A stretch of DNA of 64,000 bases from contig NZ_NCQY01000023.1 of assembly GCF_002894645.1 (NCBI RefSeq), positions 58,841 to 122,840 on the forward strand. Reading direction: 5' to 3'. A program made the translations under genes and the position numbers. The notes below the pieces were generated by a model. That model was given only the letters and a program-made list of their open reading frames with translations. It did no database searches and had not been told where the DNA came from. Below are positions 16,743 through 25,049 of the stretch, piece by piece; position 1 is the stretch's first letter; the number at the start of each line of letters is the position of its first letter. Origin of the DNA: Salinibacter altiplanensis. GTDB lineage: Bacteria > Bacteroidota > Rhodothermia > Rhodothermales > Salinibacteraceae.

Positions 16743-16953
16743 ATGAAACCTCCGCTCGCTCGCCGGCTTTCGGATGCGTCTCGAACCTCTCCCGGCCTGC
16801 CACATCGTCAGACTCAGTGACCGTCCCGTCCGAGCCCCAGATCTGGTGGTAGTCGAGCGCCTTGTCGAATGCCTGCCTCGAAATCGATGCGCGGATCAGA
16901 AGCGCACTGATCAGACTGCTCGCGTCGAATACACAGGACGGCCTGTTCTTCAT
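16743..16953 (-). pseudogene. Truncated PIN-domain toxin (PIN_3/VapC-like)
   Basis: From the ATG at 16953 the frame reads CVFDASSLISALLIRASISR, then QAFDKALDY, GSDGTVTESDDVAGRERFE, aligning with the first 60-70 residues of PIN_3 toxins (VLDTN-SALL, RALE, LSDATLAEL-VL-R-KF). Intact members have about 140 residues and three more acidic active-site residues. Here the match stops near 16743, where the DUF4920 region begins. The usual DTN is DAS, another sign of decay. Active PIN toxins are Mg-dependent RNases; this one is very unlikely to be active. Confidence 0.7.
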
Positions 16954-16963
16954 TCAGCAGGAA

Positions 16964-17170
16964 TTATGGGAGTTCGGGCGTGAAGGTTCGCTTTTCGGCC
17001 CGTCTGCTGATCTCGTCCGTGTACGTCTTGATCGACACCTGCGAGCGGGTGGCACTCCGGAGCTTTAAATTCAGCAGCGAATCGTTTTCCCGTCGCTCTT
17101 CTTTGGACGCGGCACGATGCGCCTTCGCAGCTTCCTTGTCGACCCGAGTTGTACCCTGATCGGTCTTCAT
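16964..17170 (-). CDS. Small basic/acidic protein, possible antitoxin of the broken PIN toxin
   Basis: 68 residues from the ATG at 17170, charged and helical (KEAAKAHRAASKEERRENDS), ending RSATRSQVSIKTYTDEISRR and a short tail. The stop lies 10 bp before the start of the PIN remnant on the same strand, the spacing of an antitoxin-toxin operon. I do not recognise the family, so the antitoxin role rests on context. An in-frame start at 17236 would add 22 residues. Confidence 0.5.
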   Translation of the reverse strand: MKTDQGTTRVDKEAAKAHRAASKEERRENDSLLNLKLRSATRSQVSIKTYTDEISRRAEKRTFTPELP

Positions 17171-17373
17171 GTCGATGCATCTCGTTTTGACCAAGACGCC
17201 GTGCCAACGAACGGCTCCGAGGGGAGTTCTTTTCAAGCGCTATGACGGGTCCAGCTCCGCCGCGACGGGCTTCAGGGCTTATGAAGAGGGCATTTGAGAT
17301 GCCACCTTCCACAAGCGGCACCAGCCCGTCGTCGTCTGCAATGAGGAGTTATGCACATCATTCGTCTTCAACA

Positions 17374-17724
17374 TCATTCGACCGATGTAGCTTGCTTCCA
17401 GCTTTCCTCGATTTGCTCGATCAGTGCCTGCCTGTTTTCACTATCCTCCACCTCACTGATCATAAATACTTTACCACCTGCGCCTTTAATCGAATCACCA
17501 ATATGGTGGCATGTCGACTCATTCGTAATTATACACCGACCATTGAATTTCGTCGTCTTTCGTACATGGAGTGACAAGTCTGAGTACTGATCTCTGAACT
17601 TACGCGCCTCCAGCTTGAGATCTCCCTTTGGATTACTCGAAAGGAATTGCACCGAGGAAATAGACTCGGCAACACCTGAAATCACTTCGAGAAGCGATTC
17701 GTCAACGTAGGGGGCTACGATCAT
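17374..17724 (-). pseudogene. Degenerate phospholipase-D-like protein fragment, AT-rich
   Basis: From the ATG at 17724, 116 residues: IVAPYVDESLLEV, FLSSNPKGDLKLEARKFRDQ, then KFNGRCIITNES and HHIGDSIKGAGGKVFMISEV. This is the C-terminal half of PLD-like proteins that read F-HDRF-III and YHIGASIK-GGK-F at these places. The catalytic HDRF is replaced by NGRC here, and the N-terminal half is missing, so the protein is probably inactive. The stretch is clearly richer in A+T than everything around it, a sign of transfer. No ribosome binding site is evident. Confidence 0.6.
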
Positions 17725-17812
17725 TAATGAACCGGAGGCCCTCCCCCCTGCGTGAACTCGACGCGAAAGACGGAGAAGCCTGCTTGACTTTTTCTGGCCG
17801 GCCCTTGCTAAT

Positions 17813-17830
17813 TGTATCGAGTCTAAATAA
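17813..17830. promoter_or_regulatory. Candidate iron/metal-regulated operator A
   Basis: TGTATCGAGTCTAAATAA lies 28 bp before the siderophore receptor ATG. It shares the core AGTCTAAATA with operator B and a related core with sites C and D, all next to iron/heme genes. TTTAGACT-type half-sites suggest a DtxR- or Fur-like regulator. Confidence 0.5.
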
Positions 17831-17858
17831 AGAACCCGCATCAAAGAGTTTAGCAGTT

Positions 17859-20213
17859 ATGTCGCGTCGCACCTGGTTCGCTGGATTGTGCATCGCCCTC
17901 CTCCTGGGCCTCGCGGGGCCACCGGATGCACGTGCCCAGACGGGACGTGTGGAGGGGAGGGTCGTCGAAGCAGAAACCGGGAATCCCCTCCGGAGCGTGA
18001 ACGTGGGCCTGCGAGGCACCTCCATCGGAACGGCGGTACAAGCGGACGGGTCGTTCGTCTTCGACGACGTGCCGGTGGGCACGTACACGGTCGAAGCCAG
18101 CCTGGTAGGATATGAAACGGCCGAGCGAGAAATCGAGGTACGGACCAGCGAGACGACCACTCTCACCATCCGGCTTTCTCAGAAATCCGTAGAGCTTAGC
18201 GGCATTACAGTGACGGACCGCCGCGGCGGATACGTGGCCGAGGAAGTCGCAAGCGGAAACAAAATTGGTGCTCCCTTGGCGGAGACGCCCCAGTCTGTCT
18301 CGGTGATAACCCGCGACCAACTGGCCGCGAAAGGCGTTGATCGGCTGTCTGAAGCGCTTCGCTACACGCCCGGGGTTCAAGGTGAGACGTTTGGCTTCGA
18401 GCCCCGCACGACGTTTCTGCGGTTCCGGGGCTTCGACGCAACCACCGGTGGGCTCTATCGAAACGGGGTTCAGCTCCGGAATCCATCCTTCAACGAAGGG
18501 TACAACCCCGAACCCTACGGTGCCGAGCGGATCGAGGTACCCCGTGGGCCCTCCTCCGTGCTGTACGGGGCGGGCAGTCCAGGCGGGCTGGTCAACGTCG
18601 TCTCCAAGCGGCCGACCCAGGAACCGTTCAACGAGGTGGTGTTCGAGCCCGGATCGAACAACCGCCTACAGGGCAAGGTCGACCTGAGCGGCCCCATCGA
18701 CGACGACGGCACCTTCTCGTATCGACTCACCGGCCTCGTTCGGGAAGCCGACACGCAGGTCGATCGCGTTCCTAACGACCGCTACTTCGTGGCCCCAGCC
18801 TTTAGCTGGCGGCCCTCCGACGCTACGACCCTCACGCTACTGGGCCGCTACCAGGAAGACGACACTCGGGCTTCCCAGCGGCTGCCCGTCTCTGGTACAC
18901 TGGAGTCAAATCCAAACGGGGAGCTTCCCGTCGACCGGTTCCTGGGAGAGCCGGAAGCCGACCGGTTTGATCGTGAACAGTGGTCAATCGGCTACCTGTT
19001 TACACAGAAGGTCGGGAACGCGTGGACCATCGAGCAAAAGCTACGCTACTACTCGATCGATGTCGACGACGTGAGCGTCTTCGGAACCGGCCTCCAGGAC
19101 GACATGCGAACCTTAGGCCGGTCCCTCTTTGAGAGCTTCGCAGAGCTTGATGGCATCGCCCTCGACAACCAGGCACAGGTCAACTTTGCGACCGGTCAGG
19201 CGCGCCACACGTTCTTGCTCGGGGTCGGTGTTCAGAGCATCGACGTCGGATCAGAGCAGAACTTTGGCAGCGCCCCGCCCATCGACGTCTTCGCCCCCAC
19301 CTTCGACAAGGAGATTCCGGCCCCGCCTCCCTTCCAGGACACCGACATCGATCAGCGGCAGATCGGGGTGTATGCCCAAGACCACGTGGATCTGTACGAC
19401 AAGTGGACCCTATCGCTGAACGGTCGAGTGGACTGGGCCCGGACCGAGACGGACAGGGCCCTTGCCGAGACCCAGACCGAGCAAAACGACACAGAGTTTA
19501 GCGGGCGCGTCGGTCTCGTGTACGAGTCCGACATCGGCCTGGCTCCGTACGCCAGCTACTCGGAGTCGTTCTTGCCGTCTCTGGGGACGGATCCGGACGG
19601 GGAGGCCTTTGAGCCGGAGCGCGGCGAGCAGTGGGAGGTGGGCGCCCGGTACCAGCCGCCGGGAAGCAACAGCTACCTGACGGTGGCCCTCTTCGATCTA
19701 ACCCGCGAGAATTTTCTGCAGACCGATCCGGAGACGTTCCAGCAGATACAAACCGGGGAAGCCAACTCGCAGGGCATCGAGGTTGAAGGAGTGGCGAGCT
19801 TCGACTTCGGACTGGACGTAACAGCCAGCTACACGCGCCAGGACGTGGAGATCACCGAGAGCGTCAACGAAGCGGTGGAAGGAGACCGCCCCATACAGGT
19901 CCGTGAACAGATGGGGACCGGCTGGGCCGACTACACGCTTCAAGACAGTCCCCTCGCGGGACTGGGCCTTGGGGGTGGCGTGCGGTACCTCGGACCGAGC
20001 TTCGGGGACACGCCGAACACCCTGAAGGCCCCCGGCGTCACGCTCTTCGACGCCGCCGTTCACTACGACTGGGAGGGAATCCGTATTCAAATGAACGTTG
20101 ACAATGTGTTTGACAACGAGCACGTCGCATCCACCTTCGTGAGCGGTCCCCAGGACTTTGCGACGTTCGGGGCCGAACGCACGGTCACGGCCAGCATCCG
20201 ATACCGGTGGTGA
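17859..20213 (+). CDS. TonB-dependent siderophore receptor with N-terminal carboxypeptidase-regulatory-like domain
   Basis: 784 residues from the ATG at 17859: signal peptide (WFAGLCIALLLGLAG, then ARAQ), a CarboxypepD_reg-like domain (residues 25-110, GRVEGRVVEAETGNPLRSVN), then the plug with ETPQSVSVITRDQL and YTPGV, and the LRFRGF and RIEVPRGPSSVLYGAGSPGG motifs of ferrisiderophore (FhuA/FpvA-type) receptors. A 22-strand barrel follows, ending in SIRYRW with the terminal aromatic residue. Such receptors import Fe(III)-siderophores across the outer membrane using TonB. A small membrane protein and a PepSY protein follow on the same strand. A candidate metal operator sits in front. Confidence 0.92.
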   Translation: MSRRTWFAGLCIALLLGLAGPPDARAQTGRVEGRVVEAETGNPLRSVNVGLRGTSIGTAVQADGSFVFDDVPVGTYTVEASLVGYETAEREIEVRTSETTTLTIRLSQKSVELSGITVTDRRGGYVAEEVASGNKIGAPLAETPQSVSVITRDQLAAKGVDRLSEALRYTPGVQGETFGFEPRTTFLRFRGFDATTGGLYRNGVQLRNPSFNEGYNPEPYGAERIEVPRGPSSVLYGAGSPGGLVNVVSKRPTQEPFNEVVFEPGSNNRLQGKVDLSGPIDDDGTFSYRLTGLVREADTQVDRVPNDRYFVAPAFSWRPSDATTLTLLGRYQEDDTRASQRLPVSGTLESNPNGELPVDRFLGEPEADRFDREQWSIGYLFTQKVGNAWTIEQKLRYYSIDVDDVSVFGTGLQDDMRTLGRSLFESFAELDGIALDNQAQVNFATGQARHTFLLGVGVQSIDVGSEQNFGSAPPIDVFAPTFDKEIPAPPPFQDTDIDQRQIGVYAQDHVDLYDKWTLSLNGRVDWARTETDRALAETQTEQNDTEFSGRVGLVYESDIGLAPYASYSESFLPSLGTDPDGEAFEPERGEQWEVGARYQPPGSNSYLTVALFDLTRENFLQTDPETFQQIQTGEANSQGIEVEGVASFDFGLDVTASYTRQDVEITESVNEAVEGDRPIQVREQMGTGWADYTLQDSPLAGLGLGGGVRYLGPSFGDTPNTLKAPGVTLFDAAVHYDWEGIRIQMNVDNVFDNEHVASTFVSGPQDFATFGAERTVTASIRYRW

Positions 20214-20263
20214 TCGGGAGCCCCACCTAATCGCCTCCGAGTTTCATTTTTGTGCCGTTTTCG

Positions 20264-20332
20264 ATGCTCACAGCTACGCTCAGTCTCACGTACGCAGGAG
20301 CGGCTCTCTGCTACGCCGCTTCGTCCCGGTGA
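20264..20332 (+). pseudogene. Possible remnant of a DUF3325-like small membrane protein
   Basis: A 22-codon frame, MLTATLSLTYAGAALCYAAS-SR, resembles the start of DUF3325 proteins (hydrophobic, YAG-AALCLA-R), which often accompany DUF3649 and PepSY genes at siderophore receptors. It stops after one helix, while family members have about 100 residues. The remains downstream are in other frames. It could be chance. Confidence 0.28.
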
Positions 20333-20435
20333 GTGGGGCACTGGCCTTCGAGATTGCCGTTCTTTCGATCGCTGTGTAGCTCCGCTCCCTTCATTCACGT
20401 CTGTACGGTTCTGCCCGACGGTGCCTCCGTGTCCC

Positions 20436-20717
20436 ATGAAGTACAGCTGGACTCCCATTGAGGTGTGGAGCAGGACGGGAGCTGTCCTGCTTGCCAGTAC
20501 AGCGCTGTATCTTGCCTTCTGCGTCTTTTGCGTGACGGGGATGCCGGTTGGACAAGACGTAGCCGTCGCCACGGGGGTCCTGATCGGATTTCCCGTGTGG
20601 GTCGGGGCGATGTGCTACGCAGTACTGGCTCGCACCGCGCTGCGGGCGTGGGGGATTCTGCTCGGGATTGCTTTCGTTCTCGGCGGCTGTGCCGCTCTCG
20701 CTCACGCCTTCTTGTAA
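20436..20717 (+). CDS. Small three-helix membrane protein, DUF3649-like
   Basis: 93 residues, nearly all in three hydrophobic segments: VLLASTALYLAFCVFCVTG, VAVATGVLIGFPVWVGAMCY and AWGILLGIAFVLGGCAALA. The central pattern, ending in A-R-TALRAWG, resembles DUF3649 proteins, which lie between TonB siderophore receptors and PepSY proteins in other bacteria. Here it is also between those two, 9 bp before the PepSY gene. A role in siderophore-iron handling at the inner membrane is inferred from context. Confidence 0.62.
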   Translation: MKYSWTPIEVWSRTGAVLLASTALYLAFCVFCVTGMPVGQDVAVATGVLIGFPVWVGAMCYAVLARTALRAWGILLGIAFVLGGCAALAHAFL

Positions 20718-20726
20718 ATCACGCCG

Positions 20727-22349
20727 ATGCCGACGTTTTCCTCTCGCACGTACAAGTTGATGTGGGATGCACATTCGATGACGGGCATCGTCATCGGATT
20801 GGCGCTCTTTGTGCTCTTCGTGACGGGGGCACTGCTGCTCTTTTGCGGAGAAATTCGGCAGTGGGAAGAGCCCTCTCTGCGAGCTTCGCCGGGCGAGCAG
20901 GCCTCCCTGAAGGCCATGACGGGACCCGTTCTCGACTCGCTTGGGCGAGGAGACACGCCGCCCTCCTACGTGTACTTGGGGCTTCCGGACGCCGGGCACG
21001 ACAACCTGTACGTGTACGCAACCGGCGGGACCGTGGGCGCGTCGCACGACGCGTGGGTGAATCCAAAGAGCGGGGCGTGGGTCGCCAATCCCAATGAGGG
21101 CGCGATCACGCAGACGTTGTACTACCTCCACTTCTTTTATCAGTTTGGACTCTGGGGCCTCTACCTGTCGGGTGTCATTGGCCTGTTTGCCCTGTTGGCC
21201 GTCGTGACCGGGACCACCGTTCATTTCGACCGCCTTGTCAAGGATTTCTTCCAGTTTCGCCCCAGTGAGAAACTGCGCGTCGCGTGGGCCGATGCCCACA
21301 AGGTCCTCGGCACCATCGGCCTGCCGTTCCAGACGATGTATGCCTTCACCGGGGCGTACCTCGGCCTGGTGGGCTTGATTGCTCTTCCGTACGCGTCGCT
21401 CCTTTTCGACGGAAGCATGGCCGACTTTTACCGAGAGGCCGGGTACTACGCCCCTACCGTTCAGGTCGACTCGGTGGAGACGGCGTCGCCGACGGGAACG
21501 AGCCTGGACCAGTTGGCCGCCCGGGCCCGGAACGCCTGGCCGAACTTCGATCCGAAGACGATGATCGTCTCTAACATGGGAGAGCCCGACAGCCGTGTGG
21601 AAGTGATCGGGCGGACGCGGGGCTCGGCCTTCGGGGGCACCGGCTCCCTCGTCTTTCATGGCGCAACGGGAGAAGAGCTGCTACGCGATCCTCCCAGCGA
21701 GGCGGGGGCGCTGAACCAGGCCGTCCAAAGCATGGAGGTGCTCCACTTTGCAGAGTTTGGCGGCCTGGCGCTCAAAATCCTGTTCTTCCTCCTGGCGCTG
21801 GCGTCGAGCGCCGTTATTCTGACGGGCAACTTTACCTGGCTCGAAGTGCGCCGGACGCAAGACCGCACGATCAACACGATCCTGGCTCGTCTCACGGCGG
21901 GGGCGGCCACGGGAATGGCACCGGCCACGGCGCTCCTGTTCTTATCTGCCCACTGGAGACCTAGCGGAGCGATCTCCCCCGACGGCTGGACCGATCTCGT
22001 CTTCTTCGGAAGCTGGGGGCTCTGCGTGCTCTACGCACTGGTTCGACCGAACATTGCCTGCGTGCACCGCGCCCTGCTCGCCACCGGCGGCGTGCTCGCC
22101 CTGCTGATTCCGCTCGCCAACGGGCTCGCCACGGGGGACTGGCCGTGGGTCGCGTGGGCAGCCGGGCGCGGAGCCGTGGTGGGTGTGGATGTGGGGGCCG
22201 TTCTGTGTGGACTTGCGCTGCTGGGCCTTGCGGCGGGCCTGGACGTGGAAGCCGCCCCGCCGCCGCCCACCGATCAGGACCGACGTGAGGAAGAGCGTAC
22301 GTCCGCTTCGGGGAGAACACCGGAGGAGGTCTTGCTGGATACGGCGTGA
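20727..22349 (+). CDS. PepSY-associated transmembrane protein (siderophore-reductase-like)
   Basis: 540 residues. The first helix has the family layout (MWDAHSMTGIVIGLALFVLF followed by TGALLLFCGEI), a periplasmic loop follows, then LYYLHFFYQFGLWGLYLSG with paired histidines, ADAHKVLGTIGLPFQTMYAF, and VLHFAEFGGLALKILFFLL. PepSY_TM proteins such as PiuB, FoxB or FsrB sit at siderophore loci, and some reduce the ferric complex with heme bound by the conserved helix histidines. Three extra C-terminal helices and an acidic tail follow. It is translationally close to the DUF3649-like gene. Confidence 0.85.
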   Translation: MPTFSSRTYKLMWDAHSMTGIVIGLALFVLFVTGALLLFCGEIRQWEEPSLRASPGEQASLKAMTGPVLDSLGRGDTPPSYVYLGLPDAGHDNLYVYATGGTVGASHDAWVNPKSGAWVANPNEGAITQTLYYLHFFYQFGLWGLYLSGVIGLFALLAVVTGTTVHFDRLVKDFFQFRPSEKLRVAWADAHKVLGTIGLPFQTMYAFTGAYLGLVGLIALPYASLLFDGSMADFYREAGYYAPTVQVDSVETASPTGTSLDQLAARARNAWPNFDPKTMIVSNMGEPDSRVEVIGRTRGSAFGGTGSLVFHGATGEELLRDPPSEAGALNQAVQSMEVLHFAEFGGLALKILFFLLALASSAVILTGNFTWLEVRRTQDRTINTILARLTAGAATGMAPATALLFLSAHWRPSGAISPDGWTDLVFFGSWGLCVLYALVRPNIACVHRALLATGGVLALLIPLANGLATGDWPWVAWAAGRGAVVGVDVGAVLCGLALLGLAAGLDVEAAPPPPTDQDRREEERTSASGRTPEEVLLDTA

Positions 22350-22764
22350 CGCCGGACGGTAAGGGGGAAAGGAGAGCTCAGACAGGATGGGGACGCTGAA
22401 CAAGTTGCGAGGGCGGGCTCGTTGGCCGGTGTAATGCTCGTCATCGTCGCTGCGGGACCGGTCCTGCCCCACCGGGCGGTCCGGCGGTGACCTCGGGCGC
22501 CCGGTGGAGAGCAGCACCAACGCGCCCCGCACAGTGCACGGACGCGTCGAAACGCCCCGTCCCGGTACACCGACGGACCTGAAGGTTTGCGGGCAGTCCC
22601 CCCAGGCCCGACTGTTCATTTTGTTTTCACCGCAACGGGCCGGGGATAGCCTTGCAAGTATCGGGACTACCCGGTAGGGTTTGACTGGCTACGTTGTTTA
22701 TAACTAGTCTAAATAGTAAAGAAAGCCCTCCGCTTCCTCTCTGACGTTCTCTTTCCTCACTTTT
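22350..22764. other. Intergenic region before the heme receptor
   Basis: No coding frame here convinces me. The right end contains TTGACT (22681-22686) and operator B. The sequence is GC-rich up to about 22670 and AT-rich from there to the receptor start, as expected of a promoter region. Confidence 0.5.
22699..22716. promoter_or_regulatory. Candidate iron/metal-regulated operator B
   Basis: TATAACTAGTCTAAATAG, 48 bp before the heme receptor ATG. The first eight bases, TATAACTA, also occur in site C, and AGTCTAAATA also occurs in site A. A TTGACT lies 12 bp upstream, so a bound repressor would cover the promoter. Confidence 0.6.
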
Positions 22765-24969
22765 ATGATTCGACGAGATCCCCGTCTTGCCTGCGTGACC
22801 ACTGCCCTGGCGGTTCTTCTGAGTCTGGGGCTCCCCGCACTTGCGTGGGGCCAGGCGCCGGCCGTTGCCCCCAGTGACTCCGCGGCACAGGCCGACTCCC
22901 TCTGGTCGATCGACATGAATCCCGTCGTCGTGACGGCCACCAAGACCCGGACATCGCTGAACGACGTGACGGTCCCGGCCTCGGTCATCACGAATGAGGA
23001 CATTGAGGCGCGCGGGTCGCTGCGCCTGTCCGAGCTACTGCGCGAGGAGACGACCTTCCAGTTCGATTACTCGCACGGCACGGGCGTCCAGGTTCAGGGG
23101 CTTGACCCCGAGTACACGCTGCTCCTCGTGGATGGCGAGCCGATGGTTGGCCGCACGGCGGGCACGCTCGACCTCGATCGCATAAGTGTCAGCAACGTTG
23201 AGCGCGTGGAGGTTGTCCGCGGGCCTTCGTCGTCGCTCTATGGGAGCGAGGCGCTGGCCGGCGTCATCAACGTCATCACCGGAGAGCCCCAGCAGTCGCG
23301 GTCGCTCTCGGTGAGCGGGCGCCTTGGGCGCTACACGACGGCGGACCTCAACGCAACGGGCGAGTTCGTGGAAGGGCCGCTGTCCGGGTCCGTCTCGGCG
23401 AATTTCTACCGGACGGACGGCTACGACTTGAGCGAGGACGCCATCGGCCAGACAACCCCGGAGCAGGACGACTACACCGTGACGTCCGACCTGGCGTACG
23501 ACCTGGGCGCGGCCACGACCCTGGACGTGAACGGCCGCCTCAACGTGAAACAGACGGACTACCGGACCGCCAATCGCCAGCAGCAGACCCTGAACGGCGA
23601 ACGTGACCAGACGGACTGGAACGTAGAGACGACGCTCCGCCACGAGTTTCGGCCCGGCCTTCGCGGACAGACCACCCTCTACGGCTCGTGGTTCAACTTC
23701 GACCGCACGGAAACCCTCCAGCAGAGCGGGGAGGTGGACGATGAGCTAAGCACCGATCAGTTCTACGGCAAGGCGGAGACAGAGTGGAACGTGACACTGC
23801 CCCACGACAACCTCGTGACGGCCGGCGGCGGCCTTATCACCGAGTCGATCTCGGGGGTCAACCTGCTCCGGAACGGCACTGAGCGGCGCAAGAGCGGATT
23901 CGTGTTCGTCCAGGACGAGTTCTCGCCGACGGACTGGCTACAGCTGACCGCCAGCGCCCGCTTCGACGCCAACGAGGACTACGAGTCGGAGCTGAGCCCG
24001 AAGGGCGGCGTTCTCGTTGAGCCCGTCGATGGGCTGCGGCTGCGGGCGTCGGTCGGCACTGGCTTCAAGGCGCCTACCTTTCGGGAGCTCTACTACGACT
24101 TTACGAACAACTCGGCGGGCTACACGGTGATCGGGGCGGACCAACTGAACAGCGGCGTCGACCGCCTCCGCGAGAACGGACGCATCGCCCGGGAGCTCGA
24201 TCGCTTTGCGGACATCGAGGATCTGGAGCCGGAGAATTCGCTGTCGTTCAACGGCGGGGTCGAAACGGACCTCCTCCCGCAACTCAGCACGTCGGTCAAC
24301 CTCTTCCACAACGACGTGGAGAACCTGATCGACTCGCAGCTCATCCTGCAGAAGACCGGCGGCGGGCCCTTCCCCTTCGTGTTCACCTACTTCAACGTGG
24401 GAGAGGCCTTCACCCAGGGGCTGGAGTCGGAGGTGACGCTGCGCCCGCTCCGCGGCACGGACCTGGAGACGTCGCTGGGGCGTGTGGAATTGACGGCCGG
24501 CTATCAGTACCTGGAGGCCAAGAGCCGGGATGACATCGACGACATCGAGGCGGGCGAGCTCTTCCGCGTGCCGAACGACCCGCAGAGCCCGAACTTCGAC
24601 CCCAACGCGCCCACGCTACAAGAGGGCGACTACATCGGGCTCTTCAATCGCTCGAAGCACTCCGGCTCCCTGAAGCTCCGCTACCAGCACGATCCGCTGG
24701 GCCTTACCGTCACGCTGCGCGGCACGTACCGGGGCGACTACGGCTTTGCCGACACGAACCAAAACGGCGTCTTCGACGAATTCGACGACGAGGCAGACGG
24801 CTACACGTTCTGGAACACGACGGTCCGCAAGACCCTGCTCGACCGCGCGACGCTCACGCTCGGCGTGGAAAATCTGACGGACGCATCGCCGGAGTACACG
24901 CCCGGGTCGCCGGTTCCCGTCTTTGGCGGACGCGAGTTCTACGCCGGCCTCTCGATGCAGCTCTATTAG
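22765..24969 (+). CDS. TonB-dependent heme/cobalamin-type receptor
   Basis: 734 residues with signal peptide (LAVLLSLGLPALAWGQ). A TonB box-like DMNPVVVTATKTRTSL is followed by a plug with PASVITNEDIEARGSLRLSE, LLLVDGEPMVG and VEVVRGPSSSLYGSEALAGV, then a barrel ending GLSMQLY. The plug is of the BtuB/HmuR type, used for cobalamin, heme or hemophores. Because binding protein, permease, ATPase and HmuS/HemS genes follow in line, heme is the better substrate guess. It lacks the carboxypeptidase-like domain of the other receptors. Candidate operator B is just upstream. Confidence 0.9.
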   Translation: MIRRDPRLACVTTALAVLLSLGLPALAWGQAPAVAPSDSAAQADSLWSIDMNPVVVTATKTRTSLNDVTVPASVITNEDIEARGSLRLSELLREETTFQFDYSHGTGVQVQGLDPEYTLLLVDGEPMVGRTAGTLDLDRISVSNVERVEVVRGPSSSLYGSEALAGVINVITGEPQQSRSLSVSGRLGRYTTADLNATGEFVEGPLSGSVSANFYRTDGYDLSEDAIGQTTPEQDDYTVTSDLAYDLGAATTLDVNGRLNVKQTDYRTANRQQQTLNGERDQTDWNVETTLRHEFRPGLRGQTTLYGSWFNFDRTETLQQSGEVDDELSTDQFYGKAETEWNVTLPHDNLVTAGGGLITESISGVNLLRNGTERRKSGFVFVQDEFSPTDWLQLTASARFDANEDYESELSPKGGVLVEPVDGLRLRASVGTGFKAPTFRELYYDFTNNSAGYTVIGADQLNSGVDRLRENGRIARELDRFADIEDLEPENSLSFNGGVETDLLPQLSTSVNLFHNDVENLIDSQLILQKTGGGPFPFVFTYFNVGEAFTQGLESEVTLRPLRGTDLETSLGRVELTAGYQYLEAKSRDDIDDIEAGELFRVPNDPQSPNFDPNAPTLQEGDYIGLFNRSKHSGSLKLRYQHDPLGLTVTLRGTYRGDYGFADTNQNGVFDEFDDEADGYTFWNTTVRKTLLDRATLTLGVENLTDASPEYTPGSPVPVFGGREFYAGLSMQLY

Positions 24970-25031
24970 ATCCCCCTCCACCGCTGTTCAGATTCCTGAT
25001 TCGATCTCACTCGGTTCTTTGGCCCGCCTGC

Positions 25032-25049
25032 TATTTAGACCGCCTACTA
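25032..25049. promoter_or_regulatory. Candidate metal-regulated half-site D
   Basis: TATTTAGAC (25032-25040) is the exact complement of the GTCTAAATA core of sites A and B, and the following bases are a weak second arm. It abuts the start codon of the heme-binding protein gene. It may be chance or a weak internal operator. Confidence 0.35.

Noticed and set aside
17242-17340. Minus-strand peptide LVPLVEGGISNALFISPEAR as part of another gene
   Set aside because: It is short, overlaps other frames and matches no family I recognise.
22540-22670. Possible cobalamin riboswitch on the minus strand before the receptor
   Set aside because: A GACTGCCCGCAAACC-like stretch recalls the B12 core, but it points away from the receptor and I could not find the B12 box or flanking stems.
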